A program made the position numbers and the translations under genes. Positions 1 to 9,600 of a stretch of DNA of 15,945 nucleotides are shown one piece after another. The notes under the pieces are model-generated. The model was not told where the DNA came from and ran no database searches. It saw nothing but the letters and a program-made list of their open reading frames with translations. Every line of letters starts with the position of its first letter. The stretch's first letter is position 1. The stretch comes from Brachionus koreanus (Eukaryota; Rotifera; Eurotatoria; Ploima; Brachionidae), in contig PJRA01000473.1 of the NCBI GenBank assembly GCA_016987375.1, positions 123,914 to 139,858 on the forward strand. Direction: 5' to 3'.

Positions 1-171
1 AGACGCTAAGTCAGGCCAAAAAACGTAGTCAAGGTCTTCATGATACTCATGTATAAATGGGAGCAAGCATTCGTCTATATTGATGCTCGAATTGATGGCA
101 ACCGACTTTGATAATCGAAAAATGAAATATCCATTTTTGTTAACTGCCGGCCAACTGTTGTCTGGTGGACA
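1..171 (-). pseudogene. Tc1/mariner-like transposase fragment, truncated by the window edge
   Basis: Open on the minus strand for 57 codons from just after a TAA at 172-174 to the window edge. It reads NGYFIFRLSKSVAIN, ECLLPFIHEYHEDLDYVF and finally FWPDLAS. In Tc1/mariner transposases a LLPFI..YH....FWPDLA(S) stretch carries the second catalytic Asp of the DDE/D triad, so this is the middle of the RNase-H-like domain. The N-terminal DNA-binding part is not found upstream (175-534), so the copy is broken or split. It sits in the intron after the 535-615 exon, on the same strand. Confidence 0.65.
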
Positions 172-534
172 TTAAATTTTCTGTTCTTCGAAAAGCCTCT
201 CGTTCAGACACAGAAAGTCCCATTTTAAAAATTTTTTTTTGCAATATTATAGCTAATATTTAGTAGTTTATAAATTAATATATATATGATCCCCTGATCA
301 GTTGCATGATCGGGCAAGTTAACTTAACTTTTGTCCATTTACTTATGCATCTCTGTTAGTCCCAAATAAAAATATTTTACATGAGAAAAGAAAGAAACTT
401 TTAGGTTTTCATTGTTTGCGTAAATTCTGAATAACAATGAAATAAAAACTACGATAATTTTGTTTAAATAGATAAAAGGCGTTATCCATTTTTTGTATCA
501 TTTTAAAAAATTTTTAGTAAAAAAAATTGCTTAC

Positions 535-615
535 CCAATTTACAGTTTGGTATTAAGTCATCATAGAATTTACTTTCATAGTCTGTAGTACATTCTTTTT
601 CGTCGTTAGAAAAAT
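535..615 (-). CDS. Last visible exon, Cys-containing
   Basis: 81 nt (2+78+1), phase 1 on both sides, ending at a good GTAAGC donor (533-534). It reads FSNDEKECTTDYESKFYDD then LIPNCKLG, with two Cys 15 residues apart. It could be the counterpart of the second Cys pair in earlier modules (usually 12 apart), or the first part of a different downstream domain. The gene continues beyond the left edge, since the exon ends in phase 1 with no stop. Confidence 0.55.
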
Positions 616-3600
616 CTTGTTAAAAAAATTTTTTTTTGTTAATTTATTTTAAAAAAAATAAATTTTTTATTTACTTATCAATTCACTTTCTTTGTAATAG
701 TAGACCAATTCACGCATTGCTGAATTTCCTTTAAAATTTTACTATCAAATTAGAAAAAAAAAATTGCAAAAAAAAAACAAAAAAACCTCTTATTAAATCA
801 ATAGTAGTCTTTATATTTATAGTTGAATTGGCCAGTTTGAATTTTTGATTATATGTTGAAAACAACGGATAGGTTTTATTGACTGATATTTCGTCAAAAA
901 AATGCCCATCCTGTATCATCGAATTGACCATAAACATTAAAATTTTATCATTACTTAACATTTTTAACGAATCTCCATCAATGACATAATCAGAATAGGT
1001 ATTAAACACTGTTGAGTTAGACACAGAAATTCGTCCAGAGTCCAAATAACTAAGTACCAGAACAGCTCCTTTTTTGACCCAAACTGGCACAATTGGAATC
1101 CTATTTGATCCAATGCTAATTGTAAAAGTCATATTAATAGCTACATCTGTATATGATGAAATTTTTAAATTTCTTTTAAAATATGTTGAACAAGGAATTA
1201 AAATTCCGCATTCGCCAAAATAAACCACTTCAATTCTCACATTTCCTGGTTGAGAGGCTTCTATTTCAAAGCCCATTAAATTAGTGGCATATTTAAACTC
1301 ATTGTTGGTGAGAAGATACTTTTTGCTATTCGAATTGAAAGAAAATGCTTCAAAATGGCTTAGAAAAGGTCCAAAAGAAGACCTAAAAATCATGCTTGTT
1401 GAACTTAAGGTTTCATTATCACAAGTGCCATATTCGGCTAAGACAGAATTTTCTTGTGTTTGAGAAATAATACTCAAGTAGCATTCTACATCAAGATCGT
1501 TTACAAGAGTACAAATTAGCTCCATATTTTGGTAATTTGTGACTGAAAAATTTTTCTCTGTTGAACCAACTTTAATAAGATAATCTGCTGCAAAGTCATA
1601 CTTTTTTGTAAAGTTTTTTTTTCCAATATAAAATCCAGTATCGATAAGTGCTTTGAAGACAAAATTTCTATCATTCAAAGCAACATAATTTGTGCCATTA
1701 AACAATTGATCTGAGTAAAAAGAGCTTTTTTGTAAAGCAATTTTACTTGAGGATATAAATTCTAAAATGATGAAGGAGTCCTTTGATGCTTTGAAGGGAG
1801 TCTGATTGAAAATTTTATTATATCCAGATAAAGCATTAATTGTCCACGATTCCAATGTTTGATTTAAGTCCCATGTATTGAGACTAATTTTAATTTGACC
1901 AGAGCCTATCGCCAAGAACTCAAATCCTATCAAATTGGAATCAAATTTAAATTGGGAATTTATCAACAAATATTTTCGGCTGATTGATAAATCTGGAGTC
2001 TCATAGCTGATAGGACTTTTTGGTATGTTTGATCCAAAGCCGTCAATAAATTCACCTAAATAGGAATTAAGCTTTAAATTTAATTTTTTTTTATTTTTTT
2101 TTTTAATTTTGAATTAAAACAAATCTTAGTCAATAGAAGTTTCATACAATTTTTTAATGGTTGTGTTTCATAAATTTCTTAAAAAAGGGACATAACCAAA
2201 TAATAATAAAGGTAAAATTTATCTAGACTTAAGATTATTGAAGTATAATTCGAAGTTAAACAAAAATATGTAGTGTCAATTTAGCTCAGAGTATACAAAA
2301 CTAATGTATTAAGTAAAGAGATGTCAAGACTTGGTTTTAAATAAGCTTTATTTTTTGCGAGTCTTTTGTGACTGGAATATAACCAGTCATCTGGAGAAAA
2401 GAAAATGTCACTCTACTCCACAAAGAAGGTAACAGGTTACAACGGTCAAAATTATAGTCCGATTTCGTTGACTTGTATTCTTAATTTAAAGTCTATGAAG
2501 GTCTAAAATAAGAGATAATGCTCAGAAATTTATAGGAAAATAGACTTTTTGTGAAAGTTCAACACGGCTTTCTTCCACAAACATCCTGTAGTACAAATTA
2601 ACTTGAGTCTCTGAGCCTGAACACATGCCTTAGTGAAAAGCTATTCTGTGAATGCAGTGTAAACCAATTTCCCAAAAGCTTTTGACAAGGGCAATATGAA
2701 ATTTTAGTACAGAAATTACAGTCCAAAGAGAAAAAAAGATATAATTTTTTTTCTAATGGTGCTAAAATGGTTCGGTAAAAAATACAATAATAGAATTCAT
2801 TTGTACAAATTTGTACAATAATGTACTGTTTGTAGAACTTTTTTTGAACAATTAGCAAAAAATATTATATCGTTTTTCCTTGTTGTACTGTAATTTTTGT
2901 ACTAAAATTTCACATCCTCTTGACAAGGTTAAAAACAAGTCTTTTCACACAAGTTTTACCGTTTAAGTGAGTGTTTGATTACGCAACAAGTCGTGCTTCA
3001 TGAAGCATAATTAGACTGAGCTGAAGTCACTAATCTCGATTTTAACGACTTGCCACTGTATATTTAGTGACAAGAAACAAAATTGTGAGTTTTCAAAAGA
3101 AAAATCAAGTGATTCAAGCAAAAAAGCTACTTGTTCAAGAGCCTTAGTAAAGCCACCTGTTAGTCACAGTAAAACTAATTTTTTAAAAATTCAAATACAT
3201 GATAAAAAATGTTTTAACTGTAATTATTTTTTTTCACTTAGATAATGACCAAAATTCATGCCTTTCTTTTCAGAAATGTGAAAATTGGATATGTGGAAAT
3301 TGTTGGCCTAAAGGACTGAAGCCAAATCAGTCATTTTATTGCAATATATGTATCTAAAGATTTTGTTACTAATTTTAAAATAAAAATTTTTTTTTGTCTT
3401 TTTTTAAACGAACAATAGTCTAATGTAAATAAATTTTTATTTGATTTCTTTAATTTACCTATTTAATAAAATTTGAAGACATAGAAATATTTTTAGTGAC
3501 ATGTCACTAATTTCGAGACAAATGTTTTGTAAAAAAGTCAATTTTGGGCTATTTTCGAAATTAGTGACATGTCATTATATCGTTTTTTAAACCAATGTTC

Positions 3601-6600
3601 GATATTTAGCGACATGTCACTTTAGTTGGGTATTCGAAGTTTGTGACATGTCGTTAAAATCGAGATTAAACATTATAACAATTATTAAGATTCTTCTTCG
3701 AACTTTAAGATACAATTCGACATTGATAACAAATGAAATTCAATATGTGATTACTAAATTGAGGAATATCCGCTTAATAAATCAGTTTGCGAAAGAGATC
3801 TCGAAATTTATATGAAAAAATACCTCAAATAGGACACACGAGTAAATTATGTTGCGACTAAAGCTAGCTAGCTGGATTTTGGGTTTGCTAAAGAAATCTT
3901 TTAGGTATCCGATTATTTTTATTCATTTTTTAACTTCAATTAACGCCAGACAAGAGATAGACATGAAAAAGCTTCTTCAGCACAAGTCAAAGAAAAAATC
4001 AACTATAAAATTTTTTTTCTTTGAACACAAATTTTAATTTTCTTTTTGATTTTAATAAAAATATTTTTGCTACTTTTTTTATCTACTACTTGAAAATAAA
4101 ATAGCTACTGGAAAAAACTAGGACTTTCGGCTTATTCAAGGCATATATTAAATTAATATTACCTTCAACATTAAAATTACTGAATTGACAGTCTCCAAAT
4201 TCAACTTTAAATTGATGAGCAAAATTTTGAGACATCAGAAGCAGTTCACATTCTAATGTATTGTTAATTGTTTTGTGTGAATTAAAACATCTAACATCAC
4301 CATAATGATTATTGGTTACATTAAAGTATCTTTTAAGTTCATAATTTGAGTCATTAAAACTAGCTGTAAAGTTGAATATTTCCCAACTAGTTTGTTGATC
4401 AAGATAAAACATCATAGAATAATCGAAATAACTCATGTAATATTTCTGCTCTATTATACAGTTAAAGTAGAATTTCCAGTTAAATAGTGGATGAAGCTTG
4501 GTCAAACTAGAACTTTTGTAATAAAAGTCTGGGTAAAATTGTTCATTGCTAGTGTCAATTACGAGAATATTTGAAGTTGATGTGCGGACTAATGCAATTC
4601 GTCCTTTTTTAATGCTAATTGAATGATTGAGAATTATTTTATTGTATCCATTGTTGAGTTTAAATGTTAAATTTTTCTCAATTGTATAAGGAACAGATAA
4701 ATTCGATTCGAATATGTAATTTGCAGTCGAGTCATTCAAGTTTTCAAATGAGATAAACTAAAATTAAAAAAAATAAACTTTTAAGTTTAAAAAAAATTTT
4801 TGAAAAAATTATTTATTGATGATCTGAATACAAACTGAAATAACTGAAATTTGAGTTTATTCGGTTTTTATTATATTTTAAAAAATAGATTTCAGTATAT
4901 GGCAAATTTAATTCTAATCAGTTTGTTCGGTTTCTTTATTTTTTGTATTTATGAAAGATTTTTTTGTTAAAAATTTTAAAATATAAACTAATAAACTGTT
5001 AAATCTTAGTTTCATTCTCAAGATTAATGAATATTTTTGTCAAAAAAGACGCTTCTTCTCTAATTAAAAACTGGAAAAAAAAATTTCAAAAATTAAATCT
5101 CCAATCTAACATGTAATGGGTAATTTAAAGGCATATAATTGTCATTTATGCAATTTAAAAACAAAAATACTGAATTTAGAATTATTTTTAATTATCAATT
5201 ACAAAATTAATAAAAAGTGTCATTTGTACTTTAAAATTTATTCATATTTTTTCCATAACATCAAAAGTCAGATTCTCAGTTGCTCGCTTGCATGTCCATA
5301 AATTATCCTGAAAAGGACAAGCTAGGTGTTCTTTAGCCAAAACCAGGGTACGAAAACTACAAAAAGGCAGATAGATTTTACCTTTTCCTCTAGTCTTCTT
5401 GCTAGAAATTGCGTTGGCTTCTAGAGGCACTAATAAGATAACCTTTGGAAGAATCGAATATCAAAATTTTGCTTTTAAATTTGGTTTTAGTTTAATCAAT
5501 AATTTTTAGATTTTATTTTCAAGTTTATTGTTTCAATTTAGTTAATTTGTTTCCGATAAATAAAATATAAATATATTTAAAGTATAAATGACAATTTTTA
5601 TTAATTTTATAGTTGACAATTCCCAAAATTTTGGTAAATTTACTGGAATTGTGCTAAAATTACGTAAAATCGCAAAAGTGAAAAACAGTAGATTTACCAG
5701 AATTCAAATTTAATAGAAGTATAAAAATTTTATTATTACTACTAAATTTGAAGTTTTTCCATTTTAGCAATATAATTCATTAACTTTGCTCTATTAGGTA
5801 ATTGAAATTGTAATTGAGAAAAATGGAGGCTGGTCAAAAATCACCAAAATTTTAAATTAAAGCTATTTAATTTTGATGTTAAAAAATAAAAGCCAAATAT
5901 TTTTTTTTTACTATTTTTCACTAAATAAAAAATCACAAAATATTTTTTTTATTAATTTAGAAAAAAAAAATTTGGGTTTTTTTGGCTCTTTTTGATTTAC
6001 CAGAATTTACATGATTTTCTAAAAATTTTGGGTAAATTTTATTTTTGGTCTGGAATTAAAAATATTTCCAAATTGAAATAAACTTCATCCTGATGTTTTT
6101 TTATGCTAAAATTCAACTTACCGATACAGATATGCTTCCAATTTTATTAGCAATAACTTCAAATCCAGTCAAATCTGCATCGAATTTAAATTCAGTATTA
6201 GGCAAAACAAAAAATCCAATTTGTTCATTAGTTTCCAACTTGTCAATATTAATCTGGCCAAAATCTGAACCAAAATAGCTAATTGAATCATTTGAGTGAT
6301 TATAAAATTCCTCATCGAATATCACACTATCGTCAAAATATTGACTTGTATATATTACTCTACAATTAATTGTGTTATTAATTGTTTTTCCTGAATTCGG
6401 ACAAAATATGTCCAAAAATTGATCTTTAAAAGGAAGTTTTAACTATTAGGTTAACTTTTTAAAATTTTAAGAATTTTACTATTTGATATAAAGATAGTTT
6501 GAGAACTGGATGACTGTGAATATTGAAAATAAGCTGAAATGTTGTAGAGGCCTTTTTTCTTAAATCTAAGACCTATAGGAATTATTTGATAGAAGTGGTC

Positions 6601-9600
6601 ACAGTCCGATATGGCATTGAACTGAACTCTTGCGTATTTCAAACCATAGATGGGTTTTAGGACTGAAAGCTGTTTGGTATGCCCATTCATAATGCTGGAC
6701 AATTCATAGTCATTTAAACCAAGTGTTTCAGTTGAATCAATATGTAAAGAAGCTGTGCTTTGAGCATCTAAAAGAAAAATCCAGCCTTTTTGTAGATAAA
6801 TAGATCTATTAAGATTTATTCTATTGATTCCTTCATCGACATAAATTATCCACTCTTTTTCTATTGAATAAGTTGGATGAGTTTCAAAATTTGAGCTAAA
6901 ATAGAATCCGCATGATGTTTTTTTACCACATACAGAAAATTTAACAAGCTTTATTTGAAAATTAAAAATCAACTAAAAAATTATTTTTTCATTTACTTTG
7001 ATTTTTATTTCGCCTGAACTAGCTGCGTTAAATTCAAAGCCAACTAGAGAAGAGTTGATCTTTATTTCAGAATTTAAAAGAATGTAGTAAGATGAATTTG
7101 TTTTGTGACTTGATGACTGATTTTGTAACATCTGGGTACCGAAGAAATTTCTCAAATTTCCTTTAAAATAATTTTTTTTTATTTTCAAAATTTTCACTCA
7201 GAAAACAAGTCAAATTTTATTGTGATAGTTTAAAGAGACTCTTGATAATAAAGTATACAAAAAAGGTTCTATTTGATCATCATTCATACAAAAAAGAAAA
7301 AAGATATAATTGTTTCTCTAATTGTTATCAAGATGGTTTTGAAAACAGCACAATAATGTACTTATTTGTACAAATGAATTTAAAGCTCTGCAAATACCTT
7401 TCATTTTTCTGTAAAATGCACATCATCAAAAACATTTGATTAGAATATGCATTTAATTGCACAGTTTTTGCAGAGCTCAGAATTCATTTTATACAAATAA
7501 TTACATTATAGTACTCTTTACAAAACTATTTTTGCACCATTAGAAAACAAAATTTTTTTTTTTTAATAATGTAATTTTGTAACTAAAATTTCACACTGCC
7601 GGGGCTTTTCAAAACCAAATTATTTTTTCCTAAACAAATAAAGTATTTTAATTTTTAAAAAAAAAATTTAGCTTTTACACTGTGGCTTCAACACTTTTTT
7701 AGAAGTTTTACTTTAGAATCGAAAGTGGACCAAATCATTCTCTAAGATACATAACCATGTATCAGGAGTTAGGAAAACTTGAATCGTAAATTTTAATGTC
7801 GATGATATACCCAAATTATATTAAAAAGATAGAGATAAAGTGGATGAATGGATTTACATTCTAGAAACAGAAGCTAGAAACCAATGAATTAAAATAAACA
7901 GGCTAATAAATAGTGTTACAAAACTTCTTTGAGGAAAGGCTTGGAAAAATGCTTAAGAGACATGATACAATGATATAGATATATGTACAATGGGAAGAAT
8001 TTTAAATTCATCAATAAGCTACTCTGAAACCGGCTGATGTTCAGAGAGGGCTAAAATCAGAACTAAAAAGTATTAAACTAACGTCAAATTTTGAAGACAA
8101 CATACCGTTTTTCATCAAATAGAAGAAAGTTTCTTCTATTCAAAAATATTTGTCTAAAAAATTGATTAAAATAAAAGAAATATATACATTTTTTTTCTTC
8201 AATTGGAAATAAGAAAATACTTGTGTTAGATTGCAAACGCATTGGAGTAAAGGATAAAAGACCAACTAGAGAGAAAGCATGACTAAAATCCGATATGCAA
8301 GAGTTTTACAAACGTTCTACTTCTAGTTTTCTTTTTTCTTAGATTAAATTGAGGATATATTCAAAAATTTTTTTAAATAGAATTAGTCGAACGAAATTAA
8401 CAGGGTATAAATAGACAGTTTATTTTCAAATTATTCTTTCATTTTATATATTTTAAAACTACAAATAAAAATACTAATCTAACCAAGTAAACAATAGCTT
8501 CTCTAACTCTTCCTTTACAGGCTCTAATAAAGACTTAAAGTGACTTGTTAACTTGTGAGAAAATGAGCCACTTTCAGTTTCGAAACGTACAAGAGCTTGT
8601 TTTGCAGCTGACCCTTTGCAGCCTATGAATCAAATCAATAATGCTGATAATTATTTTGGATGGTTTTTTAATGGCATAATGGCTTATTTGTTGCAGTGTA
8701 TATTATGGTTTTTTTTTTATTCTTTTAATCAGTTATTATTAAATAAAACAAATAGAGTATTATTTCATTTTTAAAGTGAATATTTTTTCAAAATGAGCTT
8801 TGTAAATTTTCTATCTTTTTTTTTAGGTTTTAATTTTTAGTAAAAATTACTTTCTCATTCAAGTAAAAAAAGCATGCCTTTATTTTAAAATATGTATCAA
8901 TTTTAGAAGAAAATTTATTAAGAAAACAATTGAAAAATTAATCAAACCTGTAAAGTCAACTTGGGTTGTCAAATCAGCGTAATCAACATGAATTTTATCA
9001 TAAACATAACTTGAAAAAGCCACTAAGCTGCATTTGACCAACATGTTGAATATGTCATTGCTGCAGTAAATATCGAGACCGCGAACTAAAAAAATAGAAA
9101 TGTTTTAAAAAATAAAATTTAATCTTTTGTGTAAAAGCTTGACCATTAGTCACATTGTAGATCCTAGTCACTTGAACATTTGATCCGGATAGCCAGGCCT
9201 TCAGGCTAAATGTTTCGAATGTGTCATTTAATAAAAATGAATGTGTCCTGCTAACTGGCATCAGCTCTTTGTAAAAATTTCTATCAACTATTACATTGAA
9301 TAAAAATCGACTATTAATTGTCTCATTAATTTTGATTAATTTTGTTCCATTCAAATAGTAATCCGAAGGCAATGAATCATCTGAATTATCAATTAAAAGA
9401 AGATTTGGAATTGAAGTTTGAATGCTGAACATAGTTCCTTTGTTAACTTCAAGTTTTGTTGATAAATTTATCGAATTGAAACCTTGGCTAAGAGAAAAAT
9501 GGCCTATATGATACTTCCAAAAGTTGTTGTAAATCTGAGAATCAATAAGCTTATGAGAACATGAATCGGTACACGATGAAGACCCAATACGCTAAAAAAT

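Larger units (their letters stand above)
2056..4162 (-). other. Long phase-1 intron (2.1 kb) with two DNA elements
   Basis: Joins NVEG to EFIDGFG in frame. It contains a MITE with an 8-bp target-site duplication (2682-2928) and a TIR element with palindromic repeats and a Cys-rich coding fragment (3031-3668). A short perfect hairpin (TGACTGG ... CCAGTCA) lies near 2370-2390. 2100-2680 and 3670-4160 hold nothing else I can support. Confidence 0.7.
7161..8947 (-). other. Long phase-1 intron (1.8 kb)
   Basis: Joins VDFT to GNLRNFFG in frame. It holds a foldback element (about 7298-7600) related to the MITE at 2690-2920, and an orphan terminal-exon-like fragment (8474-8622, same strand). 7600-8470 and 8625-8940 are otherwise AT-rich with no feature I can support. 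Confidence 0.68.

Noticed and set aside
731..1969. Taking the long open frame as the whole gene, from its internal Met to the stop at 731
   Set aside because: The frame is coding upstream of that Met to an acceptor at 2056-2057, and the 3' end runs into intron-like homopolymers after a phase-1 donor at 785-786.
2367..2393. Short hairpin TGACTGG-AATATAA-CCAGTCA as a terminator or regulatory RNA
   Set aside because: A 7-bp stem alone, with no conserved context, is expected by chance in a window of this size.
2598..2858. Minus-strand 86-codon open frame
   Set aside because: It runs across the palindromic MITE and has no module motifs; an open frame by chance in a foldback repeat.
3495..3655. 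CRISPR-like array of palindromic repeats
   Set aside because: Only four short imperfect copies with irregular spacing (68, 45 and 34 bp) inside a TIR element in eukaryotic DNA.
3849..4037. Plus-strand 62-codon open frame
   Set aside because: It ends in Lys and Phe homopolymer runs, matches nothing, and lies in an intron with no supporting signals.
5116..5301. Plus-strand 61-codon frame with scattered Cys
   Set aside because: Low-complexity Ile/Tyr/Lys composition and no regular zinc-finger spacing.
5627..6060. A complete TIR element from the repeated TTTACCAGAATT words
   Set aside because: The copies are short, partly direct and partly inverted, and no consistent boundaries or target duplication can be drawn.
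6093..6278. Plus-strand 61-codon open frame
   Set aside because: Exactly antisense to exon 4b, whose minus-strand product matches the other modules.
6973..7197. Met-initiated 74-codon frame as a separate small gene
   Set aside because: Both its ends are intron read-through; the central part is exon 3c, which joins its neighbours in frame.
7242..7439. Plus-strand 65-codon open frame
   Set aside because: Lies across the second foldback element; shadow of an inverted repeat.
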